From: an uncultured Campylobacter sp.
GTDB lineage: Bacteria > Campylobacterota > Campylobacteria > Campylobacterales > Campylobacteraceae
Reading direction: 5' to 3'
DNA length: 64,000 bases
Assembly (NCBI RefSeq): GCF_938039245.1
Contig: NZ_CALHVN010000026.1
Location: 34,173-98,172 of the forward strand
Shown here: piece by piece, positions 27,319 through 36,670 of the stretch
How positions within the stretch are numbered: the stretch's first letter is position 1
Layout: each line of letters opens with the position of its first letter
Translations under genes and position numbers: made by a program
Notes under the pieces: generated by a model
What the model saw: only the letters and a program-made list of their open reading frames with translations
Told to the model about the DNA's origin: nothing
Database searches by the model: none

Positions 27319-28863
27319 TTACCTAAAGCTTATCTGCGCGTCGTCCGTGCCGTCGTCAAGCGAGATGTTGTAACCGCCAGTATTTGGCGGGCGTTTATAG
27401 ATATCTTGCGGGCCGATATTTAGCACCTCGTCGCTGAAAAACACGCATTCGCGCTCGCCCGTATCTATGTCGCGCACCCAGATTTTGCCGTCGTCCACGA
27501 TCTCCTCGTCAAACTCTATCACGCGGTTTTCGTAAATTTTGCCCAGCAGTCGCTCGTGTAGACGGTTCTCGCGCTCAAACTCCAGCTGCGCTTGCAGACA
27601 CTCCGCTTCGTCTATGAAAATAGGCTCCAGTGCGATCTTGTCGCCCTCTAGCACGCACTCGAATTTCTCCAGCGTAGAGCAGTCCACCTCGCTGCCGCCC
27701 AGCCTCACGACGTCTTTGTTGCGCATGAAGTAGCGGTTAGTGAGGTTGCCCATCAGCGCCTCGTACGCCGTGCCGCCGATCGCGCGCTTAAGCAAAAACT
27801 CGTTTTGAAACGCCAGCACCAGCTCCACCTCGCACTCGCGCAGGATCTCTTCGTTTAGCTCGGTATTTTCGCTCAGTAGCTTCGCCGACTCGTCGAGAAA
27901 TAGGCTAATAGGCCTTTTTTGCTTCATCGTTACGCGCTTTAACAGCTCGGGCAGGAAGCTGTTTAGCAGGAAGCTCAGCGCGCTTTTGTCGCAGCTTGCG
28001 GCGTTAAATATCACGATCTTGCCGCTATTTAGCAGTCCTGCGATACTCGCGTCGCCCGCAGCGCCCTCGCCGTCGCCGTTTAGCGAGTCGTCGTTCATGA
28101 GGCCTAGAAACGGCGACATCATCATCGAGTAGTTGCGAAAATCATCCCTCGTGCGCTCGTCGCCGATGTCCTTGTAGCGGCTCGTCGCGTCCAAAAACTC
28201 GTCCGCAGTCGCTATAAACGCGCGATTTATCATTATCGTCTCGCGGGTGAAATTTAGCGTCGAGGAGTCGAGATTGTCGCAGATGAGGCTCAGCGCGTCT
28301 TTAAACTCGAGCATCTTTTCTAGGTCTTGCGAGAGGCGCAGTATCGTAGCGACGTCAAAGGTAAAATCCCGCGCGAGCGTGCGCACGTCGGCGTAAAACG
28401 CATCCGTGTAGCAGTCCTTTAGCGGAGTGATTTTTTTAGCGAAAATTTTAAGCGCCTTTAGCACTTTAAAAAACTCCGTCGCGATGCTCGAGCCAAACTC
28501 CTCCCAAAACTTTTCCCTCGACTCCATCGGCTTTTTCACGCAGTTTTTAAAGTCCCGCGGCTTCATCGAGGCGATGAGATTTATCGGCGCGTCCAGCCTA
28601 GCACCTACGCTCACGACGTCTTTTAGACGCCCCGCTCTGCGCGCTAGAGCCTTGATTTTGGCGCTCTCGCCGCCTTTATAATCCACGGCAAACACCGCGT
28701 AGCCTTTTTGCATGCGGTCAAGCAAATTTGGATATATCATCGCCGTCGTCTTGCCGCTGCCGGTTTCTCCGATGACGGCTGCGTGCGTGAAGTCGCTAGG
28801 TATCAGCGCGCCTTTTTTCTCCGCGTTTTCCCGCGTTCTCGTAAATCCCATTATTTTTTGCAT
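27319..28863 (-). CDS. VirD4/TraD-like P-loop ATPase, isolated
   Basis: A 514-residue ATPase with a Walker A motif GETGSGKTT at about residues 31-39 and a Walker B-like stretch ISLFLDESAKL around residue 320. A DYKGGESAKIKALARRAGR segment follows the nucleotide site, as in VirD4/TraG coupling proteins and related HerA/FtsK-type DNA-handling ATPases. There is no N-terminal membrane segment. Coupling proteins pump DNA or protein substrates through a secretion channel, but no relaxase, mating-pair or other secretion gene is nearby, so its present role is open. AAGGA precedes the ATG. The C-terminal 100 residues are acidic. Confidence 0.68.
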   Translation of the reverse strand: MQKIMGFTRTRENAEKKGALIPSDFTHAAVIGETGSGKTTAMIYPNLLDRMQKGYAVFAVDYKGGESAKIKALARRAGRLKDVVSVGARLDAPINLIASMKPRDFKNCVKKPMESREKFWEEFGSSIATEFFKVLKALKIFAKKITPLKDCYTDAFYADVRTLARDFTFDVATILRLSQDLEKMLEFKDALSLICDNLDSSTLNFTRETIMINRAFIATADEFLDATSRYKDIGDERTRDDFRNYSMMMSPFLGLMNDDSLNGDGEGAAGDASIAGLLNSGKIVIFNAASCDKSALSFLLNSFLPELLKRVTMKQKRPISLFLDESAKLLSENTELNEEILRECEVELVLAFQNEFLLKRAIGGTAYEALMGNLTNRYFMRNKDVVRLGGSEVDCSTLEKFECVLEGDKIALEPIFIDEAECLQAQLEFERENRLHERLLGKIYENRVIEFDEEIVDDGKIWVRDIDTGERECVFFSDEVLNIGPQDIYKRPPNTGGYNISLDDGTDDAQISFR

Positions 28864-29026
28864 ATTTTTCCTTATAGGGGGCGATTGTAACGAAATTTGG
28901 TTTAAAGATTTAAATTTAGCGGGGCGGCGTGCGGATTAAATTTTAGCTGCGAGCATGCAAAACCCGCACCGCAAAAATGCTTGGCGTAAATCCGGCGTCA
29001 AATTTGAGTCGGTAAACGGGCTAAAT

Positions 29027-29503
29027 TTAGTCTGCTTTTTTACAAACGGCGGCCGAGTGCGTGAGTAGATCGTGCAAATTTAGAGCGTCCTTGCGGAAAA
29101 AACAGAGGCAAAGTCCGACGATACTAACTCCTGCGATCAAAAAGCAAGCGTAGCGGAGCAAAACGCGCGCAAAACTAAGCTTGCGGCCGGTGCGCAGGTC
29201 GATGAGGTAGATATTTTGCGAGCGGTAGCCGGGCGTCTGGGCTTTGATCGCAAAAAAGGCGCAGCAGATAAGGCCGACTGCGAGATTTGCCGCAAATATC
29301 GCGGTTTGGTTGCGTAAAAAGTCGTCCTTGCCGCCCAAAAAAACATAGGTCGTGAGGTAATATATCGGCATGCCGATCAAAAAAAGATCGATTATAAAGG
29401 CCTTTGCTCGCGCACCGATGCCGGCTAGCCGCGCTTTTTGTTTAGCCAAATTTACTCCTTTTTGCGTTTTATTTTGGGCGCTCGTTTTGGATTTGAATGT
29501 CAA
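29027..29503 (-). CDS. RDD family membrane protein
   Basis: A 158-residue protein with three or four membrane segments. The RDD signature is visible as RAKAFIIDLFLIGMPIYYLT near residue 31 and TPGYRSQNIYLIDLRTGRKL with the following LLRY. RDD proteins are inner-membrane proteins, some linked to ion exchange, but the function of this member is unknown. In C. jejuni a comparable gene follows pyrE (Cj0232c-Cj0233c), and here it also lies downstream of pyrE on the same strand, although separated by about 660 bases. Confidence 0.78.
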   Translation of the reverse strand: MTFKSKTSAQNKTQKGVNLAKQKARLAGIGARAKAFIIDLFLIGMPIYYLTTYVFLGGKDDFLRNQTAIFAANLAVGLICCAFFAIKAQTPGYRSQNIYLIDLRTGRKLSFARVLLRYACFLIAGVSIVGLCLCFFRKDALNLHDLLTHSAAVCKKAD

Positions 29504-30161
29504 ATTTGATCGCTAGCACCCGAATTTATGCGCCTTTGCTTTGTCGCAGCGATTTACGCCCTACTTTTACGCGCCGCCACTTCGGTGCGGAAATTTACGG
29601 TTTGTTTTCGCGCGCCCGCCGCTTGGCGCCGCCTTATCGGCCGACCTTGCTCCGCTCATAAACTAGGCTTTTGCCGCCAAATTTGCATATCTTGGCGCGG
29701 TGCAATTTTTATGGGTTCCACCGCCTTTTGTTTGTTTTTGCCTACGCGGCCGTTTGAGACGATCGGTGATTTCCGCCCAGCATATTTTTGCTAGACCTGC
29801 TTGAGCTTGATTTATCGCCCGCCCCGCATCGTTATCAAGCCGCAAATTGCCCAAACTATGCGCCGTTTTTAAAATCATAAATTTTAGGACGCGCCTTTGC
29901 GGACGTAAATTTGCTCAAATCCAAATTTAACTGTCGCCGTCAATTGCACAAAACGGCAACGCAAATTTGATTCCGCTCCGATCGCGACTTGCAAAAACAT
30001 AACGGCGGGCTTCGTTTATCGTCAAATTTATTGCCCGAGATACCGCAAAAATCGGCTTGCCAAGCCAAATTTGATTTGCGATCGGTTTGCATTCATTGAC
30101 GCCCGCAAAATCCGTCCAAATTTGCGCAGTCAAATCAAACATAGCCGCAAAATTAATAAAT
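29504..30161 (+). other. Gene-free stretch between pyrE and the RDD gene
   Basis: About 660 bases with only short, non-protein-like frames and many CAAATTTG and AAATTTAC words. No terminator, tRNA or repeat recognised. Confidence 0.4.
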
Positions 30162-30773
30162 TTAGTTGCCTCTGCTGCCGGGCTTTATCGCCTCGCTTCC
30201 CGTAGCGCAAAGCGGGCAGTTTGCGGGATCAAAAATCTCAAACTCAAAGTTTCCAAGCGCGAAAAACGGCTTATCCGCGGGTAGTTTGGCGCTAGCTTTA
30301 GCGACGCTGCCCGCTAAATTTGCGACCTTGCAAAAGCCGCGATTAGCAAGCGCGGCAAACGCCACGACCTTGCCGCCTAGGCCTTCTATCACGCGCGCAG
30401 CCTCCATCGCCGAGCCGCCCGTGGTGATGATGTCCTCGCAGACGATAAATTTCTCGCCTTTTTTCACCTCAAAACCGCGTCGCAAGCTCATCACGCGCTC
30501 GACTCGCTCGGTAAAGATAAAGCGTTTTTTTGCCGCGCGAGCTAGCTCGTAGCCGGCCAAAATGCCGCCAAGAGCTGGCGAACAGACGCTGTCAAACTCT
30601 ACGCCCGATTTTTCGATGACGGCGGCTAGCTCGTCTGCTAAAGCGCCTGCTAACTGCGGATCCTCGAGTACCTTGGCGCTTTGTAGATAAAACTGCGAGT
30701 GGTTGCCGCTGCTAAGCAAAAAATGCCCCTGCAAAAACGCGCCCGCATCCTTGTAAATTTTCTCTAAATCCAT
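30162..30773 (-). CDS. pyrE: Orotate phosphoribosyltransferase
   Basis: A 203-residue enzyme with the PRPP-binding motif [16 protein letters not shown] at about residues 111-126 and the N-terminal [14 protein letters not shown] segment of the Campylobacter/Helicobacter form. It converts orotate and PRPP to OMP in pyrimidine synthesis. ATG preceded by AAAGGAAAAA. In C. jejuni pyrE directly follows frr; here about 8.7 kb, including both CRISPR arrays, separates them. Confidence 0.92.
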   Translation of the reverse strand: MDLEKIYKDAGAFLQGHFLLSSGNHSQFYLQSAKVLEDPQLAGALADELAAVIEKSGVEFDSVCSPALGGILAGYELARAAKKRFIFTERVERVMSLRRGFEVKKGEKFIVCEDIITTGGSAMEAARVIEGLGGKVVAFAALANRGFCKVANLAGSVAKASAKLPADKPFFALGNFEFEIFDPANCPLCATGSEAIKPGSRGN

Positions 30774-30957
30774 CGTTTTTCCTTTGTAAAATTTGGGCGA
30801 ATTTTACCCTAAGCGCGCTTAAGCTACTATTTTTTGGCTTCGCGAGCCGCATGGGTTGTCTTAAACGGCGGCTTTGATTTTAGGTTTTGGGCTGATGAAG
30901 CGTATAGTTTGCTAATTTGCACCTTGCTGATAAAATAAATCTTGTCAAATTTATTCG

Positions 30958-33420
30958 GTTTCAAACCCCAAGCGGTGTAAATTTACACTCATCTATTCGG
31001 CTCTACTGCGCTGTTTGGAAACGGGTTTCAAACCCCAACGGGGTAAATTTACACCAAAAAAGTGCTAAAGACCGTTTGGGCGATAAACCCGCGTTTCAAA
31101 CCCCAACGGGGTAAATTTACACACGAAATCGTGGACGGTTTTCATAGATACACTACGATGCGTTTCAAACCCCAACGGGGTAAATTTACACCCATCCCAA
31201 ATTTTGCGTACAACACGCTCCTCAAAGTTTCAAACCCCAACGGGGTAAATTTACACGATCGTAATCGGGCAACTTCTTATTCGTGATATAGGTTTCAAAC
31301 CCCAACGGGGTAAATTTACACAATCAATTTGCCGATCCTTGCTCTGCTCGCGCAGCGGTTTCAAACCCCAACGGGGTAAATTTACACCAGTGGGGAAACT
31401 CTATCACGTCGTTGTTTTGCGGCAGTTTCAAACCCCAACGGGGTAAATTTACACAATCTCGTCTAGCCGCTCTTTGCCGTGCAGATAATGTTTCAAACCC
31501 CAACGGGGTAAATTTACACTAAATTTCCAACTAAAACTATTCTGTTAAACATTGTGTTTCAAACCCCAACGGGGTAAATTTACACGAAAATCCAAATCAA
31601 AGGGCAAAAGGACGAGTATTGTTTCAAACCCCAACGGGGTAAATTTACACTTTAGCCTCTCTATCATTTCAAATAGGTGGTTGTTGTTTCAAACCCCAAC
31701 GGGGTAAATTTACACGCATCGAGGGGCTCAAATTTATAGTTTATTCAGGGTAGTTTCAAACCCCAACGGGGTAAATTTACACAAGGCTCAGAGCGCAGCC
31801 CAAGCCATAGAGGCGGCGTTTCAAACCCCAACGGGGTAAATTTACACGCATTCAACCGGCTTTCTGTAGAAACTTTGCCGTGTTTCAAACCCCAACGGGG
31901 TAAATTTACACATAACTCTAATTGACGGCTTTGAGGGCGTCGTAGATAAGTTTCAAACCCCAACGGGGTAAATTTACACGACGTTTAGCCACCCCGTAGA
32001 GTGCTTTAGGATTTGTTTCAAACCCCAACGGGGTAAATTTACACCCCACTGCCAGCGAAAACTTCGGCGCTTGCGTAAAGGTTTCAAACCCCAACGGGGT
32101 AAATTTACACGTAGCAAACGAGCTGGAGGCGAAAAATGGCAAAAACGTTTCAAACCCCAACGGGGTAAATTTACACGCATAATAAGCCGTATCGGCAAAC
32201 CGTAAGGAGCGTTTCAAACCCCAACGGGGTAAATTTACACGGACATTCGCAAGAAGTGAGCGACAAACACTACTAGTTTCAAACCCCAACGGGGTAAATT
32301 TACACCCGAGGGCTATCAGCAAAGCGACGCCTAGAGAAAGGTTTCAAACCCCAACGGGGTAAATTTACACCCACTCCTCGTGCCTAAAACTTCCGCCGTA
32401 GTCGTCGGTTTCAAACCCCAACGGGGTAAATTTACACGGTATAGAAATTTATTTAATGTTTGTGCCGGGATAGTTTCAAACCCCAACGGGGTAAATTTAC
32501 ACAGTGCGCCTCTTTTGCACGTCTTGCTTTTAGGCGGCGGTTTCAAACCCCAACGGGGTAAATTTACACCTTTCATCCTGTACAGAAAAAAATAATAGTA
32601 CAGTACTGTTTCAAACCCCAACGGGGTAAATTTACACTCGTAAGAATTTTTTGTTACAAACCCTATAAGGGGTTTCAAACCCCAACGGGGTAAATTTACA
32701 CGCTTTGCGGCTTATCGCGTTTTGCGCCGAATTTGGTTTCAAACCCCAACGGGGTAAATTTACACAAAAGAGGGCAGGCTACCCACAGGATAGCCACAAG
32801 TTTCAAACCCCAACGGGGTAAATTTACACCCAAAGCTCTATTTCTCCAGCCGTTAGCGTAAACCCGTTTCAAACCCCAACGGGGTAAATTTACACAAGAT
32901 ATAGCAGAAACTATTTTCAGCGGTCATCTGTTTCAAACCCCAACGGGGTAAATTTACACAACAAATTCGACAAGATTTACTTTATCGGCGAGGAGTTTCA
33001 AACCCCAACGGGGTAAATTTACACCCCAGCTCCCGCAAAACTACGCCGTGCATAAAGCGGTGTTTCAAACCCCAACGGGGTAAATTTACACGATGTTTAG
33101 GGTGCCGCCGCATATGATAGCCGATTGTTTCAAACCCCAACGGGGTAAATTTACACAAAAATTTTATCCCGAATTTCGACACAAAAAGGCGTTTCAAACC
33201 CCAACGGGGTAAATTTACACCGCAAGTAGCCGAAAATCACGGCAGAAATTTCTTTAAAGTTTCAAACCCCAACGGGGTAAATTTACACTTGGCTAGATTT
33301 AGCTTTGCGGTCAAAAAATCGGTAGTTTCAAACCCCAACGGGGTAAATTTACACTAGAAAAAATTTGGTGCGTTTTTTAAAAGACGCCGAGTTTCAAACC
33401 CCAACGGGGTAAATTTACAC
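30958..33420 (-). CRISPR. CRISPR array 1: 38 repeats, 37 spacers
   Basis: Thirty-base repeats recur every 64-68 bases. In the probable transcript sense (minus strand) the repeat starts GTGTAAATTTAC, carries the hairpin CCCCGTTGGGG and ends TTTGAAAC, the ending typical of type I-B and related systems. Spacers are about 34-38 bases and all appear different. Internal repeats look identical; the leftmost copy (30958-30988) is degenerate and one base longer, which marks the leader-distal end. The leader is therefore on the right (33421 onward) and transcription runs leftward. No cas gene is within the window. Confidence 0.97.
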
Positions 33421-33617
33421 AGCGCCAAAATACTCATATTTAGGACTGTTTGCGATAAAAGTTTATATTTTTAGGCCTTAAAATAGCCTAAATTTAACCG
33501 CTAGAAAAATCTAAAACGCGAGTATATAGCTATTTGCGAAACTTACAAAAAGCTTTATCGCCATATCAAGCAAATAAATGCAAGCAAAAATAGGCAAACA
33601 TGGGCTACAAAAGTAAA
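33421..33617 (-). promoter_or_regulatory. CRISPR leader 1
   Basis: AT-rich sequence abutting the perfect end of array 1. It is repeated, nearly identical for its first 120 or so bases and less so up to about 197, next to array 2 (36474-36670), which is strong evidence that it is the leader. It contains a seven-base inverted repeat TTTAGGC/GCCTAAA at 33470-33492, conserved in both copies. Confidence 0.85.
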
Positions 33618-34107
33618 TAAAATCGGCACAAAGCCGACAAGCCGGGTTAATAAATTTGCCGCAAACGACGTAGTGACGGTTTTTTGGGCGGACTTGGGCG
33701 CCGTTGTCTCTAGCGGTCAAGATCGCTTCGTCTTTGATGCACGCGTATCATTTATAAAGGCGGTAAAATCCAAGACCGCGCGGCGGCGCGACCGAGTTAG
33801 CGCCTTTAGCGTAGGCAAAACGGCACCGCAAAAGAGCCGGCAGCGACCAAGCATACCTTTAGCGTCGCGTCCTAGGCGATCTTGGTTACTAGAGCCGCTA
33901 TGACCAAGCCCGTCTTTCCGCTTTGCCTGCCGGGCGAGCCAAAAACCGAGCCGATGCTTGCGGATTTGGTCTTAGCGGAAATTTACCGCCTTCCTCGCTA
34001 AATGCTTTTTGGACGGCGCGCGAAGTAAATTTAGCGCTAGAGCGCATTTATCGGTACCCCAAAGGCACAAGCCCAAACAGTGCTTTAGCTAGAAATTTTA
34101 CGATTTG
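33618..34107 (+). other. Gene-free stretch between leader 1 and mqnA
   Basis: About 490 bases. A frame of 76 codons exists on the plus strand but is Arg/Ser-rich and unlike a real protein. Nothing else recognised. Confidence 0.4.
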
Positions 34108-34794
34108 CTATGCTAAAAGCTTCGCCGTGCGTCCGTTTTTTCGCACTTCTTTGAAAAATATCCGCAGCGCCTTTTGCTCCTTTGCGCCGATTTCGTAGCT
34201 GATAAATTTGAGATACCATTTGATATCATCCGCGCTGATGCCTCTGGTTTGGGCGTATTTGGCGAGGATGTAGTTTGGGATTTTGACATTTGCTCGCAAA
34301 AACTCGCGCGCCAGCCGCTCATACGCGCCGCGCCCCTTCACGCAGGAAAATCGCCCGAAAACAAACGGCAAGCCCGTCCGCTCGCGCCACGCCCGCCCAA
34401 GGTCGTAAAACGCCTCCTCGCCCTCCTGCAGATACGCCTTTAGCGCGCGGTCGCCGATGAGTACCTCGCCCTCAAGCCCCAGCACGCCGGCTAGCGCGTT
34501 TGAGCTCGCAGACGCGGGGTCGGGGCGCGCGGCGGTGCCCTTTCGCACGAGTACGCTTTTGACGTCGCCCTTAGCTACGATGCCAAGGCTTACCTTTTTG
34601 TAGCGCTTTTTGCGGCTTTCGATGCTCGAGATCACGGCGGCGTCGATCCTACGGCAGCGCAGATCGCGGTTTAGTTTGCTAGGCACTCCTTTTTTAAATT
34701 CGATGATTTTTTTATCCCGCGAGCTTAGGCGCGAGCGCTTTAAAAATACGTGAAAAGGAAGCAAATTTAGATAATCAATCTTGCCAAAAATCAT
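34108..34794 (-). CDS. mqnA: Chorismate dehydratase MqnA (futalosine menaquinone pathway)
   Basis: A 228-residue protein of the MqnA/MqnD periplasmic-binding-protein-like fold: it opens GKIDYLNLLPFHVFLKR, has the IDAAVISSIESR segment, VLIGDRALKAYLQ and a C-terminal FLRANVKIPNYILAKYAQT helix. MqnA dehydrates chorismate to 3-enolpyruvylbenzoate, the first step of the futalosine route to menaquinone used by Campylobacter. It lies between the two CRISPR arrays and is transcribed leftward alone. Confidence 0.85.
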   Translation of the reverse strand: MIFGKIDYLNLLPFHVFLKRSRLSSRDKKIIEFKKGVPSKLNRDLRCRRIDAAVISSIESRKKRYKKVSLGIVAKGDVKSVLVRKGTAARPDPASASSNALAGVLGLEGEVLIGDRALKAYLQEGEEAFYDLGRAWRERTGLPFVFGRFSCVKGRGAYERLAREFLRANVKIPNYILAKYAQTRGISADDIKWYLKFISYEIGAKEQKALRIFFKEVRKNGRTAKLLA

Positions 34795-35200
34795 AAAAAA
34801 ACTCCGAATTTATAAGGATTTGCGCCGTTTTAAAATGCGGCGAAAAGAGCTAAATTTAAAACCAAAAACCAAGTCTGTAAAAATCAATTTTCATAAAATC
34901 CAAATCATAGCCCGCGTCAAAAAGACGCGGTTTGCAAGCCTTGCGACTATAGCGCAAATTTAACCGATTCGTGCCGTAAATACGCCCGCGACGAAAAAAG
35001 TAACAAAAAGGTGCGGGTCCGGCCGGCTAGAAATCGCCCCAAAATGCGACAACGAAAAACTGCCAAAACGCGCCGAGCTTACCACCTAGCTTTAGATCCA
35101 AAGATATCTTTTAAGGCTAAATTTGAAAAGCGACGACTCCGCGCAGGAAATCGCCGCTAGCGGTGCAAATTTTAGCTCAAGGACGCGCTATTTTGCGCCA
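34795..35200 (+). other. Gene-free stretch
   Basis: About 400 bases between mqnA and the oxidoreductase gene. A 60-codon frame runs through it on the plus strand without protein-like composition. Nothing recognised. Confidence 0.35.
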
Positions 35201-35749
35201 TTAAATTTGATACTCGTGCTCTTCAAGCTCGTCGTTTAAAAGCTTCGTAAATCTCGCAGCGTGCGCCTCTATCGCACTATCAGACACGTCCGGCTCCACG
35301 CCGCAGCTAGCAAAAATGCGCCCGTAAACGAGCTCGCAAAAGTCCGCGCAGCACTGAAGCGGCAGCAAAATCTCGTTTAGGCTAAATTTGATCGCGCCGT
35401 GCTTGGAGTATTCGCCTAGCCCGCCGCCCGCGCTCACGGCGATTTGCAGCTGTTTGCCCGCAATCTTCGCGCCCTGCCCGTAGGCAAAGCCGCGGCTTAG
35501 CACGTAGTCGATGTAGGCCTTTAGCATCGACGGCACGTTAAAGCCCATCATCGGAAACAAAAACACGATGCGATCGGCGCGCAAAAATGCCTCCTGCTCC
35601 GCCGCGACATCGATTTTAAGGGCGTCGGTGCCGTATAGTCCCTCTAGGTGGCGAACCTCGGCGCCCGCACTTTTAGCGACGTTTGCCAGCGCCTTGTTTA
35701 GGCGAGAGGCGGCGAAATTTGGATGGGATAAAACTACTAGCGTTTTCAT
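35201..35749 (-). CDS. NAD(P)H quinone oxidoreductase, flavodoxin-like fold
   Basis: A 182-residue protein of the MdaB/KefF/NQO type. The FMN/FAD phosphate loop is SHPNFAASRLNKAL, followed by IVFLFPMMGFNVPSMLKAYI and an AVSAGGGLGEYS segment near the flavin ring. Such enzymes reduce quinones by two electrons or serve as ancillary proteins of K+ efflux channels; no Kef gene is adjacent. It lies inside the CRISPR block, between the arrays. Confidence 0.82.
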   Translation of the reverse strand: MKTLVVLSHPNFAASRLNKALANVAKSAGAEVRHLEGLYGTDALKIDVAAEQEAFLRADRIVFLFPMMGFNVPSMLKAYIDYVLSRGFAYGQGAKIAGKQLQIAVSAGGGLGEYSKHGAIKFSLNEILLPLQCCADFCELVYGRIFASCGVEPDVSDSAIEAHAARFTKLLNDELEEHEYQI

Positions 35750-36178
35750 TTTGGCTCCTTTTTTGATAAATTTTAGAGCGTTTGCGCTTTTAGGGCGTTA
35801 AATTTAAGCTTACCTGCGCAAATCAAGCTCGCTGCGGCGCGGTTTCAGACTCGAACTTAGCCGCCAAAATCGCGCTAAATTTGATCCAAAGCCTAAATTT
35901 TGCTCCAAATCGCAAAAGTCTTATTTTTGAGAAATTATATCATCAAAAGCATAAAAAGGGATTAAGGCGGGCGCAAAATAGCCTCTGCAAGCAAAGCCAA
36001 ATTTAGCCCTAGCAAGCGGGTTTAGACGCGTAAAATCATCGCTAGAGGCGGTGCAGTCTGCGGCGCGTCTATTTGCTCGTCGGTTTAAATCTGCCCGAAA
36101 ACCAAAAATGGGTGACGTTTAAATGCCCATTAGCGTATGAATTTGATTTTTGGCGGCTGGATAGGTTGGGTGCTTACT
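35750..36178 (+). other. Gene-free stretch before CRISPR array 2
   Basis: About 430 bases, AT-rich, without a credible gene. A minus-strand TATAAT (35934-35939) could serve the oxidoreductase gene but is about 185 bases away. Confidence 0.35.
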
Positions 36179-36473
36179 CCCCCCCCACACAACGGGGTAA
36201 ATTTACACCAACTAACCGGCCTAATCGCCGCAAACTCCTCAAACGGTTTCAAACCCCAACGGGGTAAATTTACACAAATTATGAGCTATATAATTACTAC
36301 TCAAGGCTTGAGTTTCAAACCCCAACGGGGTAAATTTACACAAGGGCTACGAGGCTATCTGAGTTTTGCTAGAAGCGTTTCAAACCCCAACGGGGTAAAT
36401 TTACACTTATTTTCGCCATTCCAGTTGTTTATCGAATTATAACGTTTCAAACCCCAACGGGGTAAATTTACAC
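36179..36473 (-). CRISPR. CRISPR array 2: 5 repeats, 4 spacers
   Basis: Four perfect copies of the array 1 repeat (starting 36246, 36312, 36377 and 36444) and one leftmost degenerate copy at 36179-36208. In the degenerate copy, the side that would be the 3' end of the transcript is replaced by a run of eight C. Orientation and repeat are the same as in array 1, with a near-identical leader on the right side. The four spacers differ from one another. Confidence 0.95.
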
Positions 36474-36670
36474 GCACCAAAACACTCATATTTAGGGCTA
36501 TTTGCGATAAAAGTTTATATTTTTAGGCCTTAAAATAGCCTAAATTTAACCGCTAGAAAAATCTAAAACGCGAGTATATCGCTATTTGCGAAACTTACAA
36601 GAAGCTTTATCGCCGTAGCGGGCAAAGATATACAAGCAAAAACAAGCAAACATGGGCCGCAAAAGTAAAA
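36474..36670 (-). promoter_or_regulatory. CRISPR leader 2
   Basis: Near-copy of leader 1, starting directly at the last perfect repeat of array 2. The shared part includes a conserved TTTAGGC/GCCTAAA inverted repeat and the GATAAAAGTTTATATT stretch. Confidence 0.83.

Noticed and set aside
30917..33197. Many reading frames across the CRISPR array encoding SNPNGVNLH- or CKFTPLGFET-like peptide repeats
   Set aside because: They are translations of the CRISPR repeat; spacing and identity follow the DNA repeat and not a protein repeat.
33511..33720. Minus-strand frame in leader 1 whose end resembles that of a frame in leader 2 (36563-36796)
   Set aside because: Similarity comes from the duplicated leader DNA; the frames differ in length and upstream sequence and lack convincing ribosome-binding sites.
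33680..33760. tRNA-like pattern around 33.7 kb
   Set aside because: No acceptor stem or T-loop that fits a cloverleaf could be built.
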